DNA of 64,000 bases from Adonisia turfae CCMR0081 (GCF_011009555.1 NZ_QXHD01000004.1:4977593-5041592), one strand, 5' to 3'. Positions 51,027 through 60,805 are shown, numbered from the stretch's first letter. Notes: generated by a model not told the origin, from the sequence alone. Translations and numbers: made by a program.

Positions 51027-51722
51027 ATGACGAGTGCAACTGACGATAAAACCATCGTTCGTAATTATTTTAATGCCCAAGGTTTCGATCGTTGGAGCCG
51101 TATCTATGGAGACGGTCAGGTCAATAAAGTCCAGCGAGACATTCGAGAAGGGCATCAGCAAACTGTTGATCACGTTCTTTACTGGTTTAAGCAGGATGGT
51201 AATGCTCAGGGGCTGACGGTCTGTGATGCTGGCTGTGGTGTCGGTAGTCTCAGTATTCCTTTAGCGGAGATGGGGGCAGTAGTGTCTGCGAGTGATATCT
51301 CCGAGAAAATGGTAGAAGAAGCTAGTTTTCGTGCCAAGGAACTGTTGCCGCCAGAGTCTGTACCTACCTTTGATGCGCAGGATTTAGAAACCCTAGACGG
51401 TAGCTATCACACAGTTATTTGTTTGGATGTACTCATTCACTATCCTCAAGAAAAGGCTGGTGACATGATTGCCCATTTAAGTTCTTTGGCTGAGGACAGA
51501 CTGATCCTTAGCTTTGCTCCGAAAACCCCCTTCTATACCCTACTTAAGCGTATTGGCGAGTTTTTCCCGGGCCCAAGTAAAGCAACTCGTGCTTATCTCC
51601 ACCGTGAGGCCGATATTCGTGCAGCTTTGAAGGCAAACGGCTGGCAGATTAAGCGTAAGGAATTTACAGCAACACAGTTTTACTTTTCTCGCTTGTTTGA
51701 AGCTGTGAAAGTTACAGATTAG
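51027..51722 (+). CDS. chlM: Magnesium-protoporphyrin IX O-methyltransferase
   Basis: A SAM-dependent methylase of chlorophyll synthesis, making Mg-protoporphyrin monomethyl ester. 231 residues: TIVRNYFNAQGFDRWSRIYG (typical ChlM/BchM N-terminus), the SAM loop LTVCDAGCGVGSLSIPLAEM, VVSASDISEKMVEEA and ICLDVLIHYPQEKAGDMIAH. The C-terminal helices GEFFPGPSKATRAYLHREAD include the substrate-side conserved segment. Start: ATG; independent of nagA. A hairpin follows. Confidence 0.96.
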   Translation: MTSATDDKTIVRNYFNAQGFDRWSRIYGDGQVNKVQRDIREGHQQTVDHVLYWFKQDGNAQGLTVCDAGCGVGSLSIPLAEMGAVVSASDISEKMVEEASFRAKELLPPESVPTFDAQDLETLDGSYHTVICLDVLIHYPQEKAGDMIAHLSSLAEDRLILSFAPKTPFYTLLKRIGEFFPGPSKATRAYLHREADIRAALKANGWQIKRKEFTATQFYFSRLFEAVKVTD

Positions 51723-51728
51723 AGGTTG

Positions 51729-51758
51729 CCTTCAGGGCTGACGCGTTAGCCCTGAAGG
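51729..51758 (+). terminator. Hairpin after chlM
   Basis: CCTTCAGGGCT and AGCCCTGAAGG form an 11-bp perfect stem with an 8-base loop 7 bp after the stop; T run poor. Confidence 0.65.
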
Positions 51759-51784
51759 GTTGGCTCCTGTCTTAATGACAGACG

Positions 51785-53575
51785 CTATTTTTGCAGGTGT
51801 TGATTGGGAAGCTGGTCGAGGGTGTTGGGCTGATGTAGACAAACGCAATTGCGCCCTGACTTTTTGGCGGTATATAAGCCCAGGTCAGCCATCTCAACTA
51901 GGGCACTCGGTGGAATTTCTAATGTTGGCACAAAGCTGGTCACACCTAAGCTCATGGTGACATAGTCGGCGGTTTCGGAGGCGGTATGGGGCAAGTTGTA
52001 GGCGGCTAGCTTCGATAAAATGGCACGTGCGATCGCAGTCCCTTGTTCCGCTGAGGTATTGGGTAGCAGCACAACAAATTCTTCACCCCCATAGCGAGCA
52101 TTTAACGCACCACTCGCTTTAACAGTGGTGCGGATGGCCTGAGCCACCTGTTTGAGGCATTCATCCCCCTGGGGGTGACCGTAGGTATCATTATATTTTT
52201 TGAAATGGTCTACGTCACCAACAATCAGGGCCAAGGGGTGTTGCGCTCTCAAGGCCCTAAACCACGCTTGTTGCAGACTCTCATCAAATGTGCGGCGATT
52301 GGCTAGCCCAGTTAATTTATCGTTGGTGGAAAGGACCTGTAATTGTGTGGTGCGATGTGCCCCTGAGAGCCCGGCGGCGATCCATAATCCCAAAAGCATA
52401 GGGACAACGGGTAGCCAGAGTCCTGTAAAGCTCAATGTTCCATAGCTGATACTAAACACGAGCAAGCTGATGCCTGGAATCAGCGTCAGTCGCTGCCATA
52501 GTTTGGTTGCTTGTTGAGTAAGATAGCTGCCATAAATAGAAATACCTATGATCAGCAGGCTTTCTAGCCACTGGGGCCATGCCTGAATGAGGGGACGACC
52601 GTCGAGGGTCGTACTGATAAGCTGGCTAGCAATTTCTCCATGTAGCTGTACACCAAATTGAATTGTGGGTTGTCCATTTGGCTGTTGACCTCCGGTGTAG
52701 AAAATATCAGCTTTACTAAATGCCATGCTGCCGATTAAGACGATGCGATCGCGCATCAAATCTGGTGGAATTTCGTTACGTAATACTTGTTTGAACGAAA
52801 CAACATTAAATGGGGTTTTATGTCGACGAAAATTAAGGAGAAGCTGATATCCTTGCGCATCTGTTTCAGCGTATCCTCCTGTATGGGTCTCTATCGGAGG
52901 AAATTGAACATTCTTAAGCGTTAGTATCGAAGACTCTAAATCTGGTTCGATTTTCTCAGGTTCACCAGCTAAATATTCAAGGGCTAGACGCAAACCAAGA
53001 GACTCAATAACATTGTGTCCACTGGCCGCAGGAAATAATATGCCGCGTCTAACGCGGCCATCGGCATCGACCACAACATCACTGGCGGCGATTTGATCGG
53101 CACTCTTCAAAATGGCGTTGCCAGGTATTGCATTCCCTTTCTGATTACCAATTACTTTTTCGATCCCGATAAGATTAGGGGTATGGGTAAATACTGTCGC
53201 TAAATTCTTGCTTCCAGGTTCGTTGGGTAAATGACGATAAAAATCTAGACCGATAATGCGAGGCTGTTGCATCTGAATTTGGTGGATTAGATCCACCATA
53301 GTCTGATCACTGACATGGTTAGTACCTAGGTAGTTATCCAAATCAGCATCAGTAAGACCAACGATGACGACCCGTGGATCAGTGGATTCAGGCACTCGCA
53401 GCGCCAACATTTTGTCAAAAGCACGTAGTTCTAGTATTTGTAAACTGCCCAGCGATCGCAAGCCTATGATGCTGCTGGCTGTGATCACACTGGCCATGGC
53501 TCCAAAACCATATGCTTTCCTGACGCTATGCCAGAGCGTTCTTGCAACGTCTCCAATCTTGTCTGTTTTTACCAA
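51785..53575 (-). CDS. CHASE2-GGDEF membrane diguanylate cyclase
   Basis: 596 residues. One N-terminal helix (FGAMASVITASSIIGLRSL), an extracytoplasmic CHASE2 domain (about 45-320: LRAFDKMLALRVPESTDPRV, IVGLTDADL, IIGLDFYRHLP, IVLIGSMAF), three helices (about 335-410) and a GGDEF domain: LTGLANRRTFDESLQQAWF, VGDVDHFKKYNDTYGHPQGD, NARYGGEEFVVLLP. The catalytic GGEEF is intact, but the RxxD inhibitory site is absent (KASG instead), unlike the GAF-GGDEF protein at 30625. It follows DUF928 by 65 bp on the same strand, so they are probably co-transcribed with it. Confidence 0.92.
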   Translation of the reverse strand: MVKTDKIGDVARTLWHSVRKAYGFGAMASVITASSIIGLRSLGSLQILELRAFDKMLALRVPESTDPRVVIVGLTDADLDNYLGTNHVSDQTMVDLIHQIQMQQPRIIGLDFYRHLPNEPGSKNLATVFTHTPNLIGIEKVIGNQKGNAIPGNAILKSADQIAASDVVVDADGRVRRGILFPAASGHNVIESLGLRLALEYLAGEPEKIEPDLESSILTLKNVQFPPIETHTGGYAETDAQGYQLLLNFRRHKTPFNVVSFKQVLRNEIPPDLMRDRIVLIGSMAFSKADIFYTGGQQPNGQPTIQFGVQLHGEIASQLISTTLDGRPLIQAWPQWLESLLIIGISIYGSYLTQQATKLWQRLTLIPGISLLVFSISYGTLSFTGLWLPVVPMLLGLWIAAGLSGAHRTTQLQVLSTNDKLTGLANRRTFDESLQQAWFRALRAQHPLALIVGDVDHFKKYNDTYGHPQGDECLKQVAQAIRTTVKASGALNARYGGEEFVVLLPNTSAEQGTAIARAILSKLAAYNLPHTASETADYVTMSLGVTSFVPTLEIPPSALVEMADLGLYTAKKSGRNCVCLHQPNTLDQLPNQHLQK

Positions 53576-53640
53576 GGGTTACCATCCGTGCATGATGTAA
53601 TCGCCAGTACTTCAGCCACACGGTGGTTGCCTAAATGAGA

Positions 53641-54387
53641 TTAGAGATGTACCACCGCTGATAACGGTATTTCTGCTGGACTTTGCCCTTGTTCCAAAAG
53701 AGTCTGCACCATGGTTTCAGCATCTGTTACCCCCTGACTCCTAGCCGCAAGCAGCACAGCGATAGCGTCGTACCAAATACCTTGGTTTGCGTAAGTACTG
53801 GCTCGTTCCAGGCTAGATAGATTACTTACATCTAAGGATTCCCGGTTTATATGTTCAACGAAGCTGCGGGCAGAAATTTCAGCGTGGTGATCTCCTGGGC
53901 ATGAGACAAAAACTGTCCAACGATATTTCTTATGAAGAGCTAATCTGTTGTCTTCAGGTAAAGTCACACTGACTGTGGCAGTTTTCTCTAGCTCAATCGT
54001 TTGACTATAAATGGGAGTCGCCAAAGCAGGATCCGACACATGCAATGTCATTGAGACTGGCATAGTAGTTGATACATGCCATGCCAATGTAGGATTTGAC
54101 TTAGTTGTCAGTAAGTTTGATCGATCTCCTGGAACCATCAGGGCTAAGCGAGTTGCGCCATCATCAATGCTGCAACTAACGGCTTCTTGCCCTCTGCGTC
54201 CACCTGATAAGGTTGATTCGACGTTACCTCGATCTGTATCAGGAGTCCAGCGAATCCGTTCTCCAGCATAGCTAGGCGCTATCAAGCTTAACCCAAGGCA
54301 ACTAGCTAGTATGGCCGATGATAGCCGATGACTTTTTTGCAGTACAGCTATTATTTGCTGCGAAGTGAATACGGTGAACTGGATCAT
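53641..54387 (-). CDS. DUF928 exported protein
   Basis: 248 residues with an N-terminal signal region (SAILASCLGLSLIAPSYAGE), then the DUF928 core: GGRRG, SCSIDDGATRLALMVPGDRS, LAWHVSTTMPVSMTLHVSDP, YRWTVFVSCPGD and LERASTYANQGIWYDAIAVL near the end. The family is almost restricted to cyanobacteria and, as I recall, is often found beside CHAT, CHASE2 or haemagglutinin genes, as here. Biochemical function is unknown; the fold looks like a periplasmic beta-sandwich followed by a helical hairpin. Confidence 0.87.
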   Translation of the reverse strand: MIQFTVFTSQQIIAVLQKSHRLSSAILASCLGLSLIAPSYAGERIRWTPDTDRGNVESTLSGGRRGQEAVSCSIDDGATRLALMVPGDRSNLLTTKSNPTLAWHVSTTMPVSMTLHVSDPALATPIYSQTIELEKTATVSVTLPEDNRLALHKKYRWTVFVSCPGDHHAEISARSFVEHINRESLDVSNLSSLERASTYANQGIWYDAIAVLLAARSQGVTDAETMVQTLLEQGQSPAEIPLSAVVHL

Positions 54388-54581
54388 GACAGGATGTACA
54401 TGTCTTATCAGGATGAGCTAATGGGACATTTAGAAAATCCCTTAGTGATTTCAATGTATCCTTTTTGACTTAAAGAAGTGTAAAAAACACTTAAAAAGCC
54501 TTAGAAGATATGTTCAGAGTCAGTAAAGTTTTGAGGTGTAACGTACGTGTTTGTACTGAAGGATGTGTCTGTGTGTCAACA

Positions 54582-57500
54582 CTAGTACCAGGGATTGCCT
54601 ACCATCGTGAACCCTGCCCAGTAGAACGGATGCGAAAACTCTGTTGTGGGTAGCCTTAACTCAACGGGCAGGGTTATATCTCCCTGAGATGTGTATAGCA
54701 TATTGTTATTGATATGAGCCGCCCCAGTAATCAAAGAGATTTGTGCTCTTTGTAGAGAATGGTGACGGAGCGTTGTATGGGGTAACTGGTGATAAAACTC
54801 TGTCATTAATGCCAGGGTCCCTATGTCCGAAACATTCCATAGACTCCCAATGGAGGTTTCAATACCTGCTGCTGCTGCTAGCCCGATAAAGCCTAGTTCT
54901 GCTTCAGGGCTGCTTAAAGCTGTCCCACAAGCACTCAGGATTAAGAGCTCTAAATCTGGCCAACTTAGCGTTTTCATTTGATGAAAGTTAAGTGGCGTAT
55001 CCCAAAATTGAATGAATGACTGCTCTAAGTTGCCTGCATTGAATTCAGCATGGGTGGCTAAATGTAATAACTCTGGTTGTTGTGATGTTTTTAGCTTTAG
55101 AAAGTTGTCGAGTGTAAACGTTTCATTAAGAAGAATTTCTCTGGTTTGGAGGCTTTGGGCAACAACATCGAGTTCAAGGGGAACGGCTGGTAGAGTATCG
55201 AGAGCCTCGAATTGGTTCGCACCAGCAACGAGTGAGCGAGGAACAGAAATAGTGTTGTCAAACTGGTGCTGTATTAACCCCATGCTAGGAATGAGAGATA
55301 CTCCATATTCTTCAATGATGAAGGTGTCCTCTTGCATCATTGCCGCTAGGGGAATGGTTCTCAGTCCTTGGTCCAGAGAATACATCACATGATCAATTTG
55401 CTTTGCCTCCAAGTCTTGTGTGAGCGGTGCTAATAACCAGTCATACATTTGGCGAGCTAAGGCTTTATAGCTAAGTGGGTCTTCAGGGTCTGAAACAGCC
55501 AGTCGAAATAGCTTTGCCTGTTGAGTTAGCTCAGCCCGTGACACATCGACCAATTGTTGGACGGGTTCTCCAGTAGCGGATACCAAAATTAACAGTAGTT
55601 GATCCTCTGGGCTGGCATTTTGCTGAGTCCGAGGTAATGTAAATCTGTCGAGACCGGCCTCAGTGTTAGAGGCTGGAGGCACAAAGACAGCATAAATAAC
55701 TGCTGATTTACTTTTATAGTCGTGATTAGCTTGATTTAGGATGTTTTGTACTGACTGTAAGGTGACGGGTTGAGTTTGAGGCAATTGCCAATAATTTACA
55801 TAGTCGTTACTCAAGGCATCTTCTAAGTGCTGAAAAGCTGATTCGTCAAAGTACTGTAAACGACCGTTTGTAGTTGTTGTATGGGTTGGCCTTATACGTG
55901 GGTTTAGGGGACGGCGGAACGGCTTTTCTGCTTGAATTAATGCTTCCCTATTGCTAAATCGAATTGATTGTACGGCGGGTGTATGAGGAGGCTGGAGCTG
56001 TTCTAAAACAGGGGAAGGCTGAGGCTTGCCTGAGATAGGTCGTGATGAATTTTGAGGTTGAGATCCATTTGTTTCAAGACCTTCAGTTTCTGTTAGTAGG
56101 GGAGAAACTGCATTAACAATATTGCTCTCGACAGCACCGATGTCGATGATACCACCGATAATTCTAGGGTTTCCGTGTTGATCGTTGATGGTGGCTGCTG
56201 AATTATGGCCAGTATTAGCGGCTGGGCTATCATTGTGCAACTGATGTGATGGGAGATTGCCCAAAGTGTTGTTAAGGGGTGTCAATCTTGGCTGTAGTGG
56301 AGTATTGATTGTGCCTACCAGATTACTAAAGACAAAACCTGTGCTGCCTTGATCGATGCCAATCAGGTTGTTTCCCAGATCGCTAAACTCTCCCTCTATG
56401 TCAGGATTAGTTGGGGCAAGGTTGTTGGCCACAATGGTGTTAATTAGCTCTGGAGTAGATAAAGTTGTGAGGTTTTCGGATATGCCACCTCCAGAGGTTG
56501 TGGCGATATTGGCTGCTACCGTGACGTTTGTGAGTGTTGTGGGGCCAACGGTACGGAGTCCGCCGCCCACGATAGCTTGATTACCGGAGATAGTGCTGTT
56601 GGTAATGGTTACCTGTGACAGGTTCGAAAATCCGAAGTCGCTAGCAATTTCAATGCCGCCTCCAAGGGTAGCTGCTTGGTTGCCAACAATGGCGCTGTTT
56701 GCGATCGCAATTTCAGTTTCACTATCAGTAGCCAGATTGAGAATGCCGCCACCACTCTTAGCCGATAGATTATTACTAATCAGTGTCGCATCAATCGTGA
56801 TCTCTCCTCCAGCAGTATTTAAGATTCCGCCGCCGCCATCATAGGTGCCTATTCCTGTTGCCTGATTGTTGGCAACAGTGCTGTTCACTAAGGTGAGTTC
56901 ACCTTGGTTATAAAGCCCGCCACCTCTTTCAGCCATATTATTCATGAAGTGGCTGGCCCTAATCTCTCCATCATCGTCTAAGAAGATGGCTCCACCAGCA
57001 TCGCTAGCACGGTTTTCAGTAAAGTAGGCCGTGTCGATGCTCAATGCACCTTCACTAAAAATTGCGCCACCGTTGGTTCCTGCTCTGTTGTCAGAAAAAT
57101 CTGTATTGGAGATGCTAACTATGCCATTGGGATCAACATCGATGGCCCCAGCATGTTCTCCAGCTTGGTTGTTATTAAAGGTGCTATCAACCACTGTAAC
57201 TGAACCTTGAGCAATATCAATCGCTCCACCATCAGAGGCACTACGATTATTGTCGAAAATCGTGTTAGACAGGATAAGCGAGCCTCTATTTTGAATGGCT
57301 CCACCATCTTGTGAACTACTTGTGACCTCATTGTTGGTAAACGTTACATGACTAATTGCAACGTTGTTGCCAGATGTCCTGAGACCAGCACCATCTGACG
57401 TACTAGAGCCATCCTGTATGGTGAGATTATTAATATTGATATTGTCTCCATTGCTGGTGATATCAAAGACTCGTTGATCTCCAATCCCGTTATTGTCAAC

Positions 57501-59210
57501 ATCACCACTGATAAAAGTGCTGGCTTGACCTTGCCCGACAAGATTAAGGGAGTGGTTAAGGGTGATGGTGTGAGGCTCACGATAGGTGGTGGCCGCTAGA
57601 TTTACCGTGCCACCGTAAGCGACAGCATCCACAGCATTTTGAATACTGCCGTTAGCGCCTACATTCACTGTATTGGCCGAACCCGATAGTTCTCCAATGC
57701 CCTTAAGAGTAATTTTCCCATTGAGATTTAAGGTGTTTGTATCAATAAATAAATCTCTGCTAGAACTGTTGCCACTAGCATTAATAGCTGCATCGAGAGT
57801 AATGGAATTACTGGCTTGTAAAGTGACATTAGTGCTATTTAATGAACTGACGATTGTAGACGCATTAATGGAGCTGTTAATGACATCGTTAGTGCCTGCC
57901 ACAATGCCTCCAGTACCACCTGTTTCGATGACTGTGAGATCGATGGGGTCGATGAGCCATATGCCTGCGTCTCCGTAAGGAGCAGTGGTTGTGACATTGG
58001 CATTGTCTCCGATGGTGAGTTGATGCAGTCCAGAGGTTTCTACCAGACCGCCATGACCCGTTGCAGATTGAGCTGAAATGCTACCATCAAAGACTGTTGT
58101 GCCATCTGACCAAACAATTACTTGGCCCCCATGCCCCTGGGTGGCATCGGCAACTAGGCTAGTGGTTGCCGTAATTTCTGTTTGAGAGGCATGGGGTAAA
58201 TTTCCTTGCCCTTGATAGTCTCCTCCAATACGAATCGAGCCTCCGCTGGTGTGACCAGAAGCATTCAAGGTACTCTCAAGTACCTGAATAGTGTTTCCTA
58301 AAAGATTGATTTCACCACCTGTGATGCCTTGGGTAGAGATGTTGCCAGCATTCTGGAGACTAAAGGGAGTTGGAATGTTGTTGGCAATATCACGATGTAT
58401 GAGAGTAGCTGTACCATCATTGCCAATGACCAACTCATTGCTGTGGTTGAAGTCACCACCAGTGATCAAGGCTGGTAGAGTCTCTGAGATGTCAGGCTCG
58501 GTGGAGATCTCTAAGCTTAATAGGCCGCCCATTTGTGCCAGTCGAATGGACTGACCCGGTTCTGTAGCCAAGAGGGTGATTTCGCCATCAGGGGCACTTA
58601 ACGTGCCAGTATTTGTTACTTGAGAGGCTAACAGTCTGAGGCTATGTCCCTCACGCACAGTGAGCTGGCCTTGGTTGATGATGGTACTTGGGTAACTAAA
58701 GCCAAAATGGCTGGGGGGAGTTACCAAGGTGCTGTAGTCCGGATCGCCCATGATCTCGAACCATTGATCGTCAGTACCAAGGTGGGTGGCGGTTGTAGCT
58801 GTGAATGAACCTCCAAGGTCAAGACGAGCATTGGGGCCAAAGAGCAGCCCAGCAGGGTTCACTAGGTACAGATCCGCATTACTACCGGTTACTTGCAGCA
58901 ATCCATCAATATTGGAGGCAGTGCCACCGATGACTTGTCCGATGACTGTATGGGTGTTTGAGGTGGTCAGGAAGTTTGCCGTTTGGTGCTGGTCCAGGTT
59001 GAATTGCTCAAAGCTATGGAAGAGATTGCTTCCTGCTTGATTGCCACCACTAATATCAATGATGCCTGGTTCGGAAACAGTGGCTTGGGTTGCGTTGCTT
59101 GTGGGCACAATTGTTTGTGCTTGTAGTGGAAAGGGCGTTGAGATAATAATTCCACTGCCAACGACGGGGATTAGCGCAAAAGCGGCGGTTACTTTAGTCA
59201 AGACTTCCAT
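54582..59210 (-). CDS. Secreted haemagglutinin-type protein with beta-helix repeats and a CHAT protease domain
   Basis: 1542 residues. The signal peptide reads MEVLTKVTAAFALIPVVGSG, with cleavage after LQAQ. A two-partner-secretion domain follows (about 35-290; GNQAGSNLFHSFEQFNL, DLYLVNPAGLLFGPNARLDL). Next come right-handed beta-helix repeats (about 300-1080), including a Pmp-like block with repeated GGAI and FxxN units (DGGAIQNRGSLILSNTIFDN, NGGAIFSEGALSIDTAYFTE). A Pro-rich linker and a CHAT domain (about 1200-1542) complete it. The caspase-like dyad is His1387 (HLATHAEF) and Cys1428 (LILSACGTA), both present. No TpsB/ShlB pore gene lies in the window. Probably surface-exposed or released protease; substrate unknown. 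Confidence 0.92.
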   Translation of the reverse strand: MEVLTKVTAAFALIPVVGSGIIISTPFPLQAQTIVPTSNATQATVSEPGIIDISGGNQAGSNLFHSFEQFNLDQHQTANFLTTSNTHTVIGQVIGGTASNIDGLLQVTGSNADLYLVNPAGLLFGPNARLDLGGSFTATTATHLGTDDQWFEIMGDPDYSTLVTPPSHFGFSYPSTIINQGQLTVREGHSLRLLASQVTNTGTLSAPDGEITLLATEPGQSIRLAQMGGLLSLEISTEPDISETLPALITGGDFNHSNELVIGNDGTATLIHRDIANNIPTPFSLQNAGNISTQGITGGEINLLGNTIQVLESTLNASGHTSGGSIRIGGDYQGQGNLPHASQTEITATTSLVADATQGHGGQVIVWSDGTTVFDGSISAQSATGHGGLVETSGLHQLTIGDNANVTTTAPYGDAGIWLIDPIDLTVIETGGTGGIVAGTNDVINSSINASTIVSSLNSTNVTLQASNSITLDAAINASGNSSSRDLFIDTNTLNLNGKITLKGIGELSGSANTVNVGANGSIQNAVDAVAYGGTVNLAATTYREPHTITLNHSLNLVGQGQASTFISGDVDNNGIGDQRVFDITSNGDNININNLTIQDGSSTSDGAGLRTSGNNVAISHVTFTNNEVTSSSQDGGAIQNRGSLILSNTIFDNNRSASDGGAIDIAQGSVTVVDSTFNNNQAGEHAGAIDVDPNGIVSISNTDFSDNRAGTNGGAIFSEGALSIDTAYFTENRASDAGGAIFLDDDGEIRASHFMNNMAERGGGLYNQGELTLVNSTVANNQATGIGTYDGGGGILNTAGGEITIDATLISNNLSAKSGGGILNLATDSETEIAIANSAIVGNQAATLGGGIEIASDFGFSNLSQVTITNSTISGNQAIVGGGLRTVGPTTLTNVTVAANIATTSGGGISENLTTLSTPELINTIVANNLAPTNPDIEGEFSDLGNNLIGIDQGSTGFVFSNLVGTINTPLQPRLTPLNNTLGNLPSHQLHNDSPAANTGHNSAATINDQHGNPRIIGGIIDIGAVESNIVNAVSPLLTETEGLETNGSQPQNSSRPISGKPQPSPVLEQLQPPHTPAVQSIRFSNREALIQAEKPFRRPLNPRIRPTHTTTTNGRLQYFDESAFQHLEDALSNDYVNYWQLPQTQPVTLQSVQNILNQANHDYKSKSAVIYAVFVPPASNTEAGLDRFTLPRTQQNASPEDQLLLILVSATGEPVQQLVDVSRAELTQQAKLFRLAVSDPEDPLSYKALARQMYDWLLAPLTQDLEAKQIDHVMYSLDQGLRTIPLAAMMQEDTFIIEEYGVSLIPSMGLIQHQFDNTISVPRSLVAGANQFEALDTLPAVPLELDVVAQSLQTREILLNETFTLDNFLKLKTSQQPELLHLATHAEFNAGNLEQSFIQFWDTPLNFHQMKTLSWPDLELLILSACGTALSSPEAELGFIGLAAAAGIETSIGSLWNVSDIGTLALMTEFYHQLPHTTLRHHSLQRAQISLITGAAHINNNMLYTSQGDITLPVELRLPTTEFSHPFYWAGFTMVGNPWY

Positions 59211-59259
59211 AGATCAAGGTCAGCCTAAATCTCGGCGATTCAGGAGTCAAACGAGAGTT

Positions 59260-59289
59260 GTGACGATGATTGAGGGGTGTCATCGTCAC
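59260..59289. repeat. Hairpin in the leader of the haemagglutinin-CHAT gene
   Basis: GTGACGATG (59260-59268) and CATCGTCAC (59281-59289) form a 9-bp stem with a 12-base loop about 50 bp upstream of the start. It may be an operator or leader structure. The rest of 59211-59517 is plain AT-rich spacer. Confidence 0.6.
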
Positions 59290-59517
59290 CGATAAACCAA
59301 GAAAATTAATGTTCGGGCTTCAAAGAAATAGAGCGGTCTCTTTGGTCTCTTTTCAACTATAAGACTCGTAAGTCAGGTCTTACTTCCTACGTAAAACTAA
59401 CCAAATTTGCATTAAGTTTTTCTGAAGTCAATCAATTGATGTCAATTTAATCAGCAACCTCTAAGACAGAACGACGGGCATTGTTTACTCTGGAGAGGTT
59501 CGTTTGTTGACCACACT

Positions 59518-59898
59518 ATGACTGCTCGGCTGTGTATTGCGATCGCATCTATTTTAGGAGGCTTATCCGTAGCAGGCGGTGCCTTTGGGGCCCATGCACT
59601 CAAAGCCCAGCTGACAGAAAAATCCCTGGCGACATTTGAGATAGGCACACGCTACCAGATGTATCATTCCCTGGCCTTGCTATTGGTGGGACTTCTGTGG
59701 TTACAACTTCCGAATAATAGCTGGCTCAGCTACGCCAGTTGGGCATTCATCATCGGCATTGTGATTTTCTCCGGCAGTCTCTATGGCTTGAGTCTGTCAG
59801 GCATCAAAGTTCTGGGTGCTGTGGCCCCCATTGGTGGTTTGGCCCTCATTATTGGTTGGGCATTTTTAGCCACAGCTGCATTCTCTCTGACAAACTAA
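59518..59898 (+). CDS. DUF423 family membrane protein
   Basis: 126 residues with four helices: ASILGGLSVAGGAFGAHALK, YHSLALLLVGLLWL, WAFIIGIVIFSGSLYGLSLS and LGAVAPIGGLALIIGWAFLA. The GAFGAHAL and GTRYQMYHSLALL motifs define the YgdD/DUF423 family of small inner-membrane proteins. Function unknown. It starts at the ATG 59518 and is alone, 112 bp before egtC. Confidence 0.93.
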   Translation: MTARLCIAIASILGGLSVAGGAFGAHALKAQLTEKSLATFEIGTRYQMYHSLALLLVGLLWLQLPNNSWLSYASWAFIIGIVIFSGSLYGLSLSGIKVLGAVAPIGGLALIIGWAFLATAAFSLTN

Positions 59899-60010
59899 AG
59901 AGCTAGGGGATGAGTTTTGCATTTTTAGCAATAGGTTTGATTGCCCTTACCGATAAGCTCAAGCTCAAGGCAAAAAATCTTGAACTCAGCTTTTTCTGTT
60001 CACTAGTACT

Positions 60011-60805
60011 ATGTGTCGTTTACTTGCCTATTTAGGAAAGCCCATCTTCCTTGAAGAGCTCATCCTCAAACCTGAGCATTCCTTACTGGTTCAAAGCTAT
60101 CAGCCAAAAGAGTTAGAAGTGGCCTTGCTCAATGCAGATGGGTTTGGTATTGGCTGGCATCATCCCGATGACATTGCGGCTGAGCCTTTTATCTATCGCA
60201 ATGTGCTACCCATTTGGAATGACGCTAACCTGCCTCACCTGTGTCGTTACATTCAGGCGCAGTCATTCGTTTCCAATATTCGCAGTGCCACACCAGGCTT
60301 GCCCCTCGACTTTAGTAACTGTCAGCCGTTTCGCCACGGCCAGCTCTTATTTGTTCACAACGGCTATATCGATAAATTTCGACAGACACTGTATCGCCCC
60401 ATGCGTGATCTAATTGGCGATGTCGCTTATCAAAATATCTATGGTCTGACAGACTCTGAACATATTTTTGCCCTGATTACCCATCTGCTAGAGCTGGATC
60501 CCCAGTTGGCGTTATTGGGAGCTTTGGAACAGGCCATTGAAATGATTCAATCCTTGGCCAATGAATACGACGTCCGAGTATCGGGTGTGATCGTTCTGAG
60601 CGACGGTCAAAAACTTGTTGCAGCTCGTTTTGATAATCAAGCCAAGGCCCCATCATTTTATCTATTGCGTCAGCCAGAGAGCATTATTCTGGCTTCCGAA
60701 CCTTTATTTTCAGGGGATTGGGAGCCCATTGCTCAGGCCCATAGTTTGACTGTTGCTGCTAACGATCTTCAACCCCAAATTCATGGTTTTTCTCTCGCTA
60801 CCTGA
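60011..60805 (+). CDS. egtC: Ergothioneine biosynthesis protein EgtC (class II glutamine amidotransferase)
   Basis: EgtC hydrolyses the gamma-glutamyl group from the intermediate made by EgtB. 264 residues. Cys2 (MCRLLAYLGKP) is the Ntn nucleophile exposed after Met removal. LLNADGFGIGWHHPDD, SFVSNIRSATPGLPLDFSNC and QPFRHGQLLFVHNGYI are the class II amidotransferase substrate motifs; GLTDSEHIFALI completes the site. Its stop overlaps the egtB start by 23 bp, so the two are translationally coupled. The presence of EgtC suggests gamma-glutamylcysteine as sulfur donor. Confidence 0.93.
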   Translation: MCRLLAYLGKPIFLEELILKPEHSLLVQSYQPKELEVALLNADGFGIGWHHPDDIAAEPFIYRNVLPIWNDANLPHLCRYIQAQSFVSNIRSATPGLPLDFSNCQPFRHGQLLFVHNGYIDKFRQTLYRPMRDLIGDVAYQNIYGLTDSEHIFALITHLLELDPQLALLGALEQAIEMIQSLANEYDVRVSGVIVLSDGQKLVAARFDNQAKAPSFYLLRQPESIILASEPLFSGDWEPIAQAHSLTVAANDLQPQIHGFSLAT

